The translations under genes were made by a program, and so were the position numbers. DNA of 64,000 nucleotides from Paenarthrobacter sp. (GTDB lineage Bacteria > Actinomycetota > Actinomycetes > Actinomycetales > Micrococcaceae), in assembly GCA_031179305.1 (NCBI GenBank), contig JAPSHX010000001.1, positions 365,259 through 429,258 of the forward strand, in the 5' to 3' direction. Under the pieces are notes generated by a model. It made no database searches, was not told the origin of the DNA, and worked only from the letters and a program-made list of their open reading frames with translations. Shown one piece after another: positions 36,269-45,474 of this stretch; the first letter of the stretch is position 1, and every line of letters starts with the position of its first letter.

Positions 36269-36832
36269 CTAGCGGGAGCTCCGGGCAGAGGCATTGGCAG
36301 GGGAGAAGACCTCTTCCACTTTGTGGCGCAGGTTTTCACCCTTCTTGGTGGCGACGTCATTCAGTTCCTGGGCAAAGGTGAGGAGGTCTGCGCGGAGCTT
36401 CGATGCAAGTTCGTCAGTTCCCGAAGCCAACATGCGGACGGCGAGGAGACCAGCGTTGCGGGCACCAGCGATGGACACGGTGGCCACTGGAACGCCGGCA
36501 GGCATCTGGACGATGGACAGCAAGGAGTCCATGCCGTCCAACGTTTTGAGGGGGACGGGGACGCCGATGACGGGAAGGGGCGTGACGGAGGCAAGCATGC
36601 CGGGAAGGTGGGCTGCCCCGCCGGCTCCGGCAATGATGACGCGCAACCCGCGTTCGTGGGCAGTCTGGCCGTACCGGATCATCTCGGTAGGCATGCGGTG
36701 AGCTGACACGACGTCGGCCTCAAAGGGGATACCGAACTCGGCCAGGGCGTCCGCGGCGGCTTCCATGACCGGCCAATCGGAGTCCGAGCCCATCACGAGC
36801 CCAACCAGCGGGGCTGTTGTTTCCGAAGTCAT
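36269..36832 (-). CDS. purE: N5-carboxyaminoimidazole ribonucleotide mutase
   Basis: A 187-residue enzyme moving the carboxyl group of N5-CAIR to give CAIR, step six of purine synthesis. Motifs GSDSDWP (15-21) and SAHRMP (43-48) form the active site, with [14 protein letters not shown] for the phosphate site. Slightly longer than E. coli PurE because of a C-terminal extension of about 20 residues. It overlaps purK by 4 nt. Confidence 0.95.
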   Translation of the reverse strand: MTSETTAPLVGLVMGSDSDWPVMEAAADALAEFGIPFEADVVSAHRMPTEMIRYGQTAHERGLRVIIAGAGGAAHLPGMLASVTPLPVIGVPVPLKTLDGMDSLLSIVQMPAGVPVATVSIAGARNAGLLAVRMLASGTDELASKLRADLLTFAQELNDVATKKGENLRHKVEEVFSPANASARSSR

Positions 36833-38016
36833 GCGGTCTCCTCAAAGGTGGTCTGCTCGGGCTTGCGGCCGTCACGGATGATGTTGGCCACGGCGGTAGC
36901 GCGCTGGCGGACGGAGTCGACGTCGGAAACCGAGCTGCCAACCAGGTTCACATGGCCGATCTTGCGGCCCGGTCGAACGGACTTGCCGTAGGAGTGCACC
37001 TTTGCCGCGGGCTCGAAGGCCAACGCCATGGGGAAGGCCTTAAAGAGGTCCTGGTTGTCGCCGCCCAGGAAGTTCTTCATGACCACCACCGGGGCCAGTG
37101 CATCAGTTGCGCCCAACGGAAGGTCCAACACGGCCCGCAGGTGCTGCTCGAACTGGCTGGTGATGGAGCCGTCCTGCGTCCAGTGCCCCGTGTTGTGGGG
37201 ACGCATCGCCAGCTCGTTGATGAGGAAGCCTGCTCCGATTCCCGGGGTTTCAAACAGCTCAGCGGCCATGACCCCGGTGACTCCGAGCTCGTTGGCAATG
37301 CGCAGGGCAGCCTCTTCGGCGGCAGCTGCAACTTCGACGGAAATATTCTGGGCGGGTGCGATCACTTCATCGCAAACACCATCCACTTGAATGGTGTGGG
37401 CAACGGGCCATGCTCGGGATTCGCCGCTGGGGCTCCGTGCAACAAGGGCCGAGAGTTCGCGGCTGAAATCAACCTTGGCTTCTGCCAGCAGGGGGTTCAT
37501 GGCTTGGAACCAGTCGGCAGTTTCCAAGGCATCGTCTGCGGAGTCGACAATTCTGACTCCTTTGCCGTCATAGCCACCGCGGGGGGTCTTCAGAACCACG
37601 GGCCAGCCGATCCTGTCGCCAAAGGCCACCAGATCTTCAACGCTGCTGACAGCTGACCACTCGGGGTTCGGCAGGCCCAAGCGGTCGATTGCAGCCCGCA
37701 TCACCAGCTTGTCCTGTGCGTTAACCAACGCATCAGGGCCGGGTTGAACGTTGACGCCGGCGTCCAAGAGGGCCTGCAGGTGTTCCGTGGGGACGTGTTC
37801 GTGATCAAAGGTCAGTACGTCCAGGCCCTTGGAGAACTCAAGAAGAGCGTCCAAATCCTTGTAGTCGCCAATAGGTGCAGTGGCCACTGCAGCCACGGCA
37901 GAAACGTCCTCACCCTCGGCCAAAACACGGAGTTCGAAGCCCAAGGCGGTAGCGGGCGGAGCCATCATTCGTGCGAGCTGGCCGCCGCCAACAACGCCAA
38001 TTACTGGAAAAGTCAC
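36829..38016 (-). CDS. purK: 5-(carboxyamino)imidazole ribonucleotide synthase
   Basis: A 395-residue ATP-grasp enzyme that carboxylates AIR with bicarbonate, the partner of PurE. Marks: [16 protein letters not shown] at the N-terminus, [12 protein letters not shown] as the ATP-grasp glycine loop, [19 protein letters not shown], and [17 protein letters not shown] carrying catalytic residues. GTG start at 38016. It is the first gene of the leftward run purK-purE-LCP-manA-femX and uses bicarbonate that the carbonic anhydrase at 29.5 kb could supply. Confidence 0.95.
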   Translation of the reverse strand: MTFPVIGVVGGGQLARMMAPPATALGFELRVLAEGEDVSAVAAVATAPIGDYKDLDALLEFSKGLDVLTFDHEHVPTEHLQALLDAGVNVQPGPDALVNAQDKLVMRAAIDRLGLPNPEWSAVSSVEDLVAFGDRIGWPVVLKTPRGGYDGKGVRIVDSADDALETADWFQAMNPLLAEAKVDFSRELSALVARSPSGESRAWPVAHTIQVDGVCDEVIAPAQNISVEVAAAAEEAALRIANELGVTGVMAAELFETPGIGAGFLINELAMRPHNTGHWTQDGSITSQFEQHLRAVLDLPLGATDALAPVVVMKNFLGGDNQDLFKAFPMALAFEPAAKVHSYGKSVRPGRKIGHVNLVGSSVSDVDSVRQRATAVANIIRDGRKPEQTTFEETA

Positions 38017-38197
38017 AAGGTTCAGCCTACCGAACCACCGGCAGGATCACTGATTCTGCCGTCCTTTGGGATGGTTTTTCTGCGGCGTGAGGCGACCGTA
38101 TCGGCGTTCTCACAGCGCCCTCAAAGGCAGCACAAGGAAATCGGCGCTAAAATGGGTGAGGCCCATCGGCCCACTTTTTCAACGGCCATGGAGGGTC

Positions 38198-38764
38198 ATG
38201 ATCACCACACTTGCAGATCGCATCCGCGGACTTGCCTCACTTTTTTGGCGTGAGGTAGCAAAGTTCGGCGCCGTCGGCGGTGTTGCTTTCGTCATCGACT
38301 CGGCGGTCTTCATCTGGCTCTTTTCGGGCCCGATGCACGGCAGCGAAGTGTGGGCCAAAGCCATTGCAACCATTGTGGCAAGTATTTTCTCGTGGGTCGC
38401 CAACCGTTTCTGGACGTTCCGACACCGTAAACAGGCCAATGTGGTCCGTGAAGCCGCGCTGTTTGCCGTCATGAACCTTGTGGGGCTCCTGATTGCGTCG
38501 GGCTGTGTGTGGTTCGCCAAGTACATTCTTGACCTCAACGACAAGCCGTCACTGTTCATAGCCGGCAGCGTTGTGGGGCTCATCCTGGGCACTATTTTCC
38601 GATTCTTCGCCTACCGCTTCTGGGTGTTCAACGAAGAACTGGATGCCGAACCCGAGTTCTCGCATGACCACGAGATCATTGAACTGCACCACAAGCCCAA
38701 GGCAGGCTCCGAGTCCGGCGCCAACCCGGCAACCGGCGAATTCCCGTCGGTTAAGAACGGCTGA
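38198..38764 (+). CDS. GtrA family membrane protein
   Basis: A protein of 188 residues with four membrane helices in the GtrA pattern: FGAVGGVAFVIDSAVFIWLF, VASIFSWVANRFWTFRHRK, then two further pairs ending FRFFAYRFWVFNEEL. GtrA-like proteins help move polyprenyl-phosphate sugars across the membrane or act in glycosylation. The C-terminal ~50 residues are soluble. ATG 38198 has GGAGG only 3 nt before it, which is tight; the upstream frame is implausible. Divergent from purK as in Rv3276c-Rv3277. Its end overlaps the convergent TIGR03089 gene by 14 nt. Confidence 0.88.
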   Translation: MITTLADRIRGLASLFWREVAKFGAVGGVAFVIDSAVFIWLFSGPMHGSEVWAKAIATIVASIFSWVANRFWTFRHRKQANVVREAALFAVMNLVGLLIASGCVWFAKYILDLNDKPSLFIAGSVVGLILGTIFRFFAYRFWVFNEELDAEPEFSHDHEIIELHHKPKAGSESGANPATGEFPSVKNG

Positions 38765-39446
38765 CGCGCTCGTTCTCCAGAAGGTGCCCGGTCACTTCGA
38801 GCCCGGGGTGGACCAGCACTACGGAGCCGTCCTCTTTCCACGCCCCCAAAGAAGCTGCCAAGCACGATTCCAGGCCGTCCGCCGCGCGTACCAGTAGCCG
38901 GACGCCTGGTTCCTGGGCGGCGGCAAACCCGTCAATAAGATCCTCGTGGGGAAGTCCTGAGGTTCCGCGTACGGCGGGCAGGCCCGCCTCGGGTTCGTTA
39001 TGAGCCATGAAGACGTCGCCATGGGAACGGACTTCCGCCGCATAGTCCACGACGCCGGACGGCAGCTCACCCGGCCAGCGCATGGCAAGTGCAGCGAGGG
39101 GCACGGCGACGACTGCATCGAAGCCGGCACCGGCACCATCGTAGGGCTTGTCGGTCGCCAGCAGATCCGCTGAGGTGTCGTTGAAGACCACCTCCATTCC
39201 CAGTTGCCACGCTGCAAGGGCCCAGACGAAGGATTTCCAATGTGCCGGGAGGTCCAGCTTGATGGACATTCCGGGTTCGGCATCCAATTCGTCCTGCAGC
39301 AGGTTGCTGGTCTTTGCGACCCAGTTATCCAGGACACGCCCCGAAAGTTCCACCCGTTCGGAGTCGGGACCATACCAGGTGAGTCGTGGTGACGTTGAAT
39401 GGCCGGATCGCAGGGCGGTCATGAGGTTCGCTGCCGGGATGCTCAT
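38751..39446 (-). CDS. TIGR03089 family protein
   Basis: A 231-residue protein resembling only the N-terminal part of AMP-forming acyl-CoA synthetases: SPRLTWYGPDSERVELSGRVL and NWVAKTSNLLQDELDAEPGM (adjacent segments). It lacks the P-loop and the C-terminal domain, so it should not adenylate substrates. This family is confined to actinobacteria and sits near LCP genes (Rv3267-Rv3268). Function unknown. It converges on gtrA with a 14-nt overlap of coding ends. ATG start. Confidence 0.82.
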   Translation of the reverse strand: MSIPAANLMTALRSGHSTSPRLTWYGPDSERVELSGRVLDNWVAKTSNLLQDELDAEPGMSIKLDLPAHWKSFVWALAAWQLGMEVVFNDTSADLLATDKPYDGAGAGFDAVVAVPLAALAMRWPGELPSGVVDYAAEVRSHGDVFMAHNEPEAGLPAVRGTSGLPHEDLIDGFAAAQEPGVRLLVRAADGLESCLAASLGAWKEDGSVVLVHPGLEVTGHLLENERVSRS

Positions 39447-39823
39447 GCGTCAATCTTGCCACGGGGGTTGCGCCGCGTCCGTGGGCTTCGCAGCACGAAT
39501 GTGAAATGCGACACACTATAGTTTTTCCAGTCGATGGTCGACTTGGGGGCCCGGGGCGGTTTTCCGCGGAAATTCAATGAAAGTTCACCTGAACCGATCA
39601 AACGCTTCCATTTGCCGCCCCGACACACGGGGCGCGGCTGAAAAATGTTGGGCGTGGCGCATCCCACGTTTCTACAGATTCTTGATTATTATCCCGGCGC
39701 GGCTTGACTGGCGGGTAGTTACACGCGTGTAATTAGTAATCAACGCCGCTGCACAGATTCCCGGAACGTCACCGGTAGTCGGAAACACATCCAAGCAGCA
39801 GCTGCAAAATCAGGAGGGACGCC
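39447..39823 (+). promoter_or_regulatory. whiB upstream region with promoter and palindromic operator
   Basis: This 377-bp gap has no gene. A likely promoter is TTGACT (39704-39709), 18 nt, TGTAAT (39728-39733). The perfect palindrome ttacacgcgtgtaa (39719-39732) overlaps the -10 box. It resembles the BldD half-sites TNACNC/GNGTNA but with a two-base rather than one-base centre. Two gacac motifs (WhiA-like) lie near 39510 and 39621. A short hairpin gcccc/ggggc is near 39617. Regulator identity is an inference. Confidence 0.55.
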
Positions 39824-40369
39824 ATGGGGCAAGCGTTGCGTATCCAGGAAGATGCAGTCGTCGCAGAACATGCGTCGGTGAAGTACCGTTCGAGGGAAGT
39901 GCCGGGGGATTGGTACGTAGACCCGGCGGACCCGGAAGCGGCAGACCGATACAACCAGAATGTGCAGCAGTCCTTGGAGGATCAGGCAACTGCCCTCCTG
40001 GCCGCACATGAGGCGTTGGTCGGGGACCTGCCCGCTGGACCGGACGAAGATATGGACGACCCTCCCATGGAGCTGCGTCGTCCGCTTGAAACGCCGGGGC
40101 AACCTGTGTGGATCGGCCTTCCCAGCCAGGGGGACTTCGACGACGAAGGTGAACTGGGCTGGCAGACGGACGCACTCTGCGCACAAACAGATCCCGAAGC
40201 TTTCTTCCCGGAAAAGGGTGGTTCCACCAGGGACGCCAAGAAGGTCTGCGGAGCGTGCAACGTCCGCTCGCAGTGCTTGGAGTATGCCCTGGCCAACGAC
40301 GAGCGGTTCGGAATTTGGGGCGGACTCTCTGAGCGGGAACGTCGTCGGCTAAGGAAGCGAGCGGTCTGA
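39824..40369 (+). CDS. WhiB family iron-sulfur transcriptional regulator (WhiB2-like)
   Basis: A 181-residue protein with a Wbl domain at about 108-178. The four cluster cysteines are Cys119, Cys142, Cys145 and Cys151 (C-x22-C-x2-C-x5-C). The GIWGGLSERER turn and the basic RRRLRKRA end follow. The first ~107 residues are an acidic, disordered-looking extension absent from short WhiB proteins. Wbl proteins bind a [4Fe-4S] cluster and sigma factor; WhiB/WhmD types control septation. AGGAGG lies 7 nt before the ATG. Its position near LCP and DUF3499 genes matches whiB2 (Rv3260c). Confidence 0.93.
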   Translation: MGQALRIQEDAVVAEHASVKYRSREVPGDWYVDPADPEAADRYNQNVQQSLEDQATALLAAHEALVGDLPAGPDEDMDDPPMELRRPLETPGQPVWIGLPSQGDFDDEGELGWQTDALCAQTDPEAFFPEKGGSTRDAKKVCGACNVRSQCLEYALANDERFGIWGGLSERERRRLRKRAV

Positions 40370-40398
40370 TTCTCAAGGAAGTACACGTTACCGCCGTT

Positions 40399-43300
40399 GT
40401 GGTCTCCCACGACGGCGGCAACTATCTCCCCAGGACCTTGGCGGCATTGTCGGACCAGACGCGTTCGGCAGATGCCGCCATTGGCATTGATACAGGTTCC
40501 ACTGATAACTCGCTGGACTTGCTCCGTGAAGCGCTCGGACAGAACAGCGTCACCTCTTATCAGCATGCAAGATCCGGTTTTGGCGCGGCTGTTCGTGCCG
40601 GCCTGCACGAGCTCGCTCCTGCCGACGGTGTCACGCAGGGTGATTCCGTGCAATGGATCTGGCTGTTGCACGACGACGCTGCTCCCGCGCCTGATGCCCT
40701 GGCGGAGCTGCTCCATGCGGTTGAACGCGCCCCCTCCGTAACCGTGGCGGGCTGTAAGCAGCTCGGCTGGGACAACAAGCGGCATCTGGTTGATGTGGGA
40801 CTTTCAACCAGCCGCTGGGCTGAGCGCCTCACCCTGATCGACGCCGACGAAGTAGACCAAGGGCAATACGATGCCCGCACTGACACTTTTGCGGTGAACT
40901 CCGCAGGTATGTTGATCCGCCGCGACGTCTGGGAACTGCTGGAAGGTTTTGACCCGGCCTTGCCCGGCAGCGGCGATGACGTGGACTTTTGCTGGCGTAA
41001 CTGGCTTGCGGGCAATCGCGTAGTTGTAGTGCCCAGTGCCCGGATGTTCCACGTGGAGCACCGCCCGCATGGCCTGGGAACATCCTCCGCGGCGCGCAAA
41101 GCCCAGATCCATATGCGGCTCAAGCACACGTCCTGGTGGAAAGTGCCGTTCCAAGCAGTGGGCGCCTTGTTCGGCGCCATCATCCGACTGATGCTGAGCA
41201 TCCTGGTCAAAGAACCGGGATATGGCTTCTCCCAATTCACCTCCACCATTGCTGCCCTGGTCCGCCCGGTTGCCATAGCCAGGGGTCGCCGCGTTGCGGC
41301 CAGGACACGCCGGGTACACAGGTCCGTGGTCCGGGGACTTCAGACACCCACGCGGGACGTGCGTGCCAACAGGCGCTCGTTATTGGAAGCAATCCGCCCC
41401 GCCGAAGAAACTCCCGCTGTCTCTGACCTTTTGGCCCCTGAACCCAGCGGGGACGCGGCGGATGATTTCACCGCACTGGCCACCAATGAACGTGGCTGGG
41501 TGGGCACAGGCGCCGTCGCAGCTGCACTGATAGCCCTCGCCGCAGCACTCGTGGGACTGCTGGGGCTGCTTCGCTCAGGCACCGTTGCCGGTGGCGGGCT
41601 CCTCCCTCTTTCGGCGTCACCAGGCGACATTTGGTCGAATGCGTCCACGTGGTGGATTTCGTTAGGAGCAGGCCTGCCCGGACACGGCGATCCGTTCGGC
41701 TACGTGTTGTGGCTGCTCTCGCTCTTTGGAGGCGGGGATGGCAACACCGCGATGGTTTGGCTGCTGATCCTTGCCATGCCGTTGTCCGCACTGGGCGCAT
41801 GGTTCGCGGCGGGCGCGCTGACTACCAAGCGTCGCTTCCGGGTAGCGGCGGCACTAGCGTGGTCCGGTGCTCCCGCACTTCTGATCGCGATCAACGAAGG
41901 CCGTGTCGGCGCCTTGGTGGCGCACGTCATGATGCCGTTGCTGCTCCTCGCGCTGTTGCGCGCCTCGGGATCGGCGGTCGCCCAAGGGGCCGCTTTGGCG
42001 GGGACACAACTCAGCCGCCGTCCGGCCCTGATCGTCGGTAAGCCTGGCATCAATGGGACACCGTCATGGACTGCCGCAGCCGCCGCAGGTCTTGCCATGG
42101 CCGTTGTCACGGCTTCTGCTCCGTCATTGTTGGGGCCCATCGCCGTTGCCGTGATTCTCGCCGCGGTGGTCCTCGGGCATCGAGGCAAAACACTGTGGTG
42201 GTCGCTCCTGCCAACTGTCGCTTTGTTCCTTCCCTACGTGGTGTCCGTGCTGGACAGGCCGCGCTCGTTGCTCGCCGATCCCGGAATGCCGCTGACGTTT
42301 GAGGCTGCTCCGTTGTGGCAGCAACTACTTGGCCAGCCGCTTGCCTTCGACATCGACGGCGGTTTGACCGGTCTGGCGATCTTCGGTCCTGGCGCTGTGC
42401 CCTGGGCTCTGTTGCAGGCTCTGCTGGTCATCGCACCAGTCCTGGTCCTGGCGGTTGCTGCCTTGTTCGTTCCGGGTAAACGCGCTGCGTTGGCCCGGGT
42501 TTTCTGGCTGGTCGCCCTGGCTACCCTTTCGAGCGGTTGGCTGGTGGGCCATGTAGCCACCGGGGTCAATAACAACGTGATTGTTGGGCCGTTCACCGGC
42601 CCGGCTGTATCAGCGGCAGGGATGTTGCTTCTAGGCGCTGCCGTTCTCGGTGCTGAGAAGCTCTTCACAGCAGCGCGAAAGATGCCCAAGGCTCCCCGGC
42701 GCCACCTTCCGCTGCGGCGCATGGCCTCGGCCGCGACCATGACGCTTCTGGTTGCCGGACCGCTCGCCGGCATGGCTGCCTGGACGGCTCAGAATGTGGT
42801 GCAGCCTACGCCGACTGCCGTGCCCGTTACGGCACCCACCACTGCCGAAAAGACGTCGTCCCTTGGCGCCGAACGGCAAATATGGCCGGTGGATACGGGC
42901 ACGTTGCCCGCCACCGCCGTCGACCGTGGCCAGGGACCGGAGCGAACGCGTACGCTGGTCATCACCACCGGTGAGCAGGGCGCATTCTCCTCTTCCTTGA
43001 TGCGGGGAGCCGGGACCACGTTGGACAGCTTGTCCACCATTGCCTCTGCACGAACCATCATTGGCGCGCCAGGACGCGAGGAAATCGCAGCCGATGACGC
43101 TGCCACCACATCCCTTCGCAGGGCAGTGGCCACCATCGTGGCGGGGACGGGCGTGGACCCCCGCGCCGACCTTGAACAACTTGGTGCCGGATTCGTGGTC
43201 CTCAAGGCAGCAGATAACGCCGCACAGTTGACGGCCAGCAGGATCGACGCCGTTCCGGGACTCGTAGCAGTTGGCCAGACAGACGCCGGATGGCTGTGGC

Positions 43301-43734
43301 GAGTGACTCCCCGGAACCAGCCCGCGGCTACTGCCGCGGACACGGCACACCGGGTACGCGTCGTGGACTCCCAAGGCGCTTTACTGAATGCGCTGCCATC
43401 CGAAGACGTGGATGTCGCTGCCACCGTGGAATCGGGCAATGAGGGCCGAAAGGTGGTCCTCGCCGAACGGTCCGATCCGGGCTGGAGCGCCTGGTTGGAT
43501 GGCCGCCAACTGAAGGCCACCACGTCCGGCTGGTCCCAGGCGTTCGAGTTGCCTGCCAGCGGCGGCGACCTGGAAATCCGCTACACCAACCCTTGGGCCT
43601 TATGGATCGGAATCCTGCAGGCTGTGGTGATTGGATTGACGGTCCTGTTGGCCGTTCCCATGCCCGCACGCCGCAGCCGAACCGGTATGTCGAGGGATGA
43701 AGTCTCCCTCCGTAAGGAGTACAGCAGTGTCTGA
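40399..43734 (+). CDS. Family 2 glycosyltransferase with large membrane region
   Basis: A protein of about 1111 residues. The N-terminal GT2 domain (about 1-240) has VVSHDGGNYL, DTGSTDNSL, the metal motif LLHDDAAPAPDAL and SGDDVDFCWR. A region of about twelve or more hydrophobic segments follows, then an extracytoplasmic part and a last helix before a basic tail. It likely adds sugar to a lipid-linked or surface glycan. The annotated GTG truncates the first beta strand: the in-frame codons before it read EVHVTAVV. A CTG at 40366, 8 nt after AAGGAAG and overlapping the whiB stop (CTGA), is a better start in context. Confidence 0.85.
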   Translation: MVSHDGGNYLPRTLAALSDQTRSADAAIGIDTGSTDNSLDLLREALGQNSVTSYQHARSGFGAAVRAGLHELAPADGVTQGDSVQWIWLLHDDAAPAPDALAELLHAVERAPSVTVAGCKQLGWDNKRHLVDVGLSTSRWAERLTLIDADEVDQGQYDARTDTFAVNSAGMLIRRDVWELLEGFDPALPGSGDDVDFCWRNWLAGNRVVVVPSARMFHVEHRPHGLGTSSAARKAQIHMRLKHTSWWKVPFQAVGALFGAIIRLMLSILVKEPGYGFSQFTSTIAALVRPVAIARGRRVAARTRRVHRSVVRGLQTPTRDVRANRRSLLEAIRPAEETPAVSDLLAPEPSGDAADDFTALATNERGWVGTGAVAAALIALAAALVGLLGLLRSGTVAGGGLLPLSASPGDIWSNASTWWISLGAGLPGHGDPFGYVLWLLSLFGGGDGNTAMVWLLILAMPLSALGAWFAAGALTTKRRFRVAAALAWSGAPALLIAINEGRVGALVAHVMMPLLLLALLRASGSAVAQGAALAGTQLSRRPALIVGKPGINGTPSWTAAAAAGLAMAVVTASAPSLLGPIAVAVILAAVVLGHRGKTLWWSLLPTVALFLPYVVSVLDRPRSLLADPGMPLTFEAAPLWQQLLGQPLAFDIDGGLTGLAIFGPGAVPWALLQALLVIAPVLVLAVAALFVPGKRAALARVFWLVALATLSSGWLVGHVATGVNNNVIVGPFTGPAVSAAGMLLLGAAVLGAEKLFTAARKMPKAPRRHLPLRRMASAATMTLLVAGPLAGMAAWTAQNVVQPTPTAVPVTAPTTAEKTSSLGAERQIWPVDTGTLPATAVDRGQGPERTRTLVITTGEQGAFSSSLMRGAGTTLDSLSTIASARTIIGAPGREEIAADDAATTSLRRAVATIVAGTGVDPRADLEQLGAGFVVLKAADNAAQLTASRIDAVPGLVAVGQTDAGWLWRVTPRNQPAATAADTAHRVRVVDSQGALLNALPSEDVDVAATVESGNEGRKVVLAERSDPGWSAWLDGRQLKATTSGWSQAFELPASGGDLEIRYTNPWALWIGILQAVVIGLTVLLAVPMPARRSRTGMSRDEVSLRKEYSSV

Positions 43735-45469
43735 GGACCAGAAGAGCGTGTCCGGCGAAAGCACTGGAGGCCTGGAAAAACCCAAGTCCCGTGCCGGGAA
43801 CACGGGAGGAGCAAGCGGTTCGGGTAAGAGGTCCGGGAGCTCCAAGGTCCGCACTTCCGATTCCGGCAGTTCCAGTTCCCGAAGCACGAAGTCCCGCAGC
43901 TCCAACAAGGGAATGATCACTGGCGTCCTGTCAGCGGTGGCCATCCTTGCGGCGGGCGGAGGCGCCGTGGCCGCGACGTCCATGGTCCCGGAACCTTCCG
44001 GGGGCACCACCATGGATATCCGGCAGGCTGACGTTCCCGCGGGCCGTTCCATGGGTGTCTGTCCGGAACCCGCGAGGCTTGTGAGCGGAACCGTGGTGGG
44101 CACGGATGCTGACTTCAGCCCGGTGTCCACCACAGCCACCAGCGCCCTGAACGCAGTGGTGCTGAGCAACCCGGCGGGTACTGTGCCCGAGAGCAACGTG
44201 ACCTCGCTGGGTGGTGAGACAGTGGATGAGATCGCCAAGGCTCCTACCAGCACGCCTACACCCACTGTTGGTCCGCCCGTACTCGCGGCCGGGGTTGCGA
44301 ACATCAGCCCGGTGGCGTCTCCCTCGGTTGTGGGAGCCGAGGCCCTGGGAAACGAGCAAGCCTCCCTGGCTGCCAACCTTAGCTACTCAGCTACGGACGG
44401 CGATCTTCGCGGCCTTGCGTCAACACAATGCCAGCCACCGGGTAACGATGCCTGGCTCCTGGGGGCCAACACTTCGGTGGGCAGGACAGCCGTCCTGAAC
44501 GTGAGCAACGCCTCGGAGACCCCGGCAACAGTAAACCTTGACCTTTTTGGATCCGAGGGACAGATCCAGGCCCCCGGGGCACGTGGTCTCCTGGTGGCTC
44601 CCGGAACCACCCGCTCGGTGAACCTGGCTGGACTAGCGCCGGGCGAATCGCAACTAGCCGTGCACGTGCGCAGCACAGGCGGTCCTGTTGCCTCAACTAT
44701 CCAGCAGAGCGTGTTGCGTGGAATCGCCCCAGGCGGTGTGGAGTACCTCTCGCCCGGTTCGGCGCCTTCCAACCTGCAGGTGATGTCCGGCGTCGATATC
44801 CAGGATCCGGCGGCCGTCAAGGCGCTGGCCGGTAAGTCAGGTTTCGCGGATGCCGTACCGGCACTCCAGATCGCAGTCCCCGGATCCACGGACGCCGTTG
44901 TGCAAGTCAGTCTTTACGGCGCCAACGGTGAACGAAAGATTCCCAATGGGGGAGTCTTTACGGTTAAGGGCGGGACAGTATCCACACTTAACCTTGATGG
45001 CGTCCCGGCCGGTAGCTACACCGTCAGAGCCAGCTCGGATGTATCGTTCCTGGCATCGGCGAGGGTCACCCGCGGTTCCAAAGCCGAGGAACCAACCGAC
45101 TTTGCGTGGTCGCCGTCATCGGCCCGTCTTGGCAGCCAGCACTTGGTGGCCGTACCGCGGGAAGGCCAGAGGTCTTTGAGCTTCGGCGTTCCCGAGGGGC
45201 GCGGCACGGTCAGTTACGCTCCCGTGACTGCTGACGGAAAGGTCGGCAAAACCGTTGATGTGGACATGTCCGGCGGGACCACATCTCTGATCGGGCTGCC
45301 GGACAAGTCCGGTGGCTCGGCTGTGGTGGGCTACGTGGTTTCCGCTTCGGGTGACCCGGTGTACGGTGCGCTGGTACTTGGAAAGCAAGGACGGGCAGAC
45401 GTTTCCGTCGTGGCAATACAGGACGCGGCAGCGGGACTTGAGAAGGTCCCGGTCTCAGTCGGCTACTAA
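43727..45469 (+). CDS. DUF5719 family surface protein
   Basis: A 580-residue protein with a Ser/Lys-rich cytoplasmic N-terminus (~60 residues), one membrane helix (GMITGVLSAVAILAAGGGAV) and a long extracytoplasmic beta-rich domain containing LGANTSVGRTAVLNVSN and GLLVAPGTTRSVNL-type strands. Layout and context fit actinobacterial DUF5719 proteins. GTG 43727 has AAGGAG 8 nt upstream and overlaps the glycosyltransferase stop by 8 nt, so the two are co-translated and probably act together. Function unknown. Two cysteines could form a disulfide. Confidence 0.8.
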   Translation: MSEDQKSVSGESTGGLEKPKSRAGNTGGASGSGKRSGSSKVRTSDSGSSSSRSTKSRSSNKGMITGVLSAVAILAAGGGAVAATSMVPEPSGGTTMDIRQADVPAGRSMGVCPEPARLVSGTVVGTDADFSPVSTTATSALNAVVLSNPAGTVPESNVTSLGGETVDEIAKAPTSTPTPTVGPPVLAAGVANISPVASPSVVGAEALGNEQASLAANLSYSATDGDLRGLASTQCQPPGNDAWLLGANTSVGRTAVLNVSNASETPATVNLDLFGSEGQIQAPGARGLLVAPGTTRSVNLAGLAPGESQLAVHVRSTGGPVASTIQQSVLRGIAPGGVEYLSPGSAPSNLQVMSGVDIQDPAAVKALAGKSGFADAVPALQIAVPGSTDAVVQVSLYGANGERKIPNGGVFTVKGGTVSTLNLDGVPAGSYTVRASSDVSFLASARVTRGSKAEEPTDFAWSPSSARLGSQHLVAVPREGQRSLSFGVPEGRGTVSYAPVTADGKVGKTVDVDMSGGTTSLIGLPDKSGGSAVVGYVVSASGDPVYGALVLGKQGRADVSVVAIQDAAAGLEKVPVSVGY

Positions 45470-45474
45470 GGAAG

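Noticed and set aside
34674..36272. A 532-codon frame opposite the LCP gene.
   Set aside because: Antisense shadow; the LCP frame has full domain motifs and a ribosome site.
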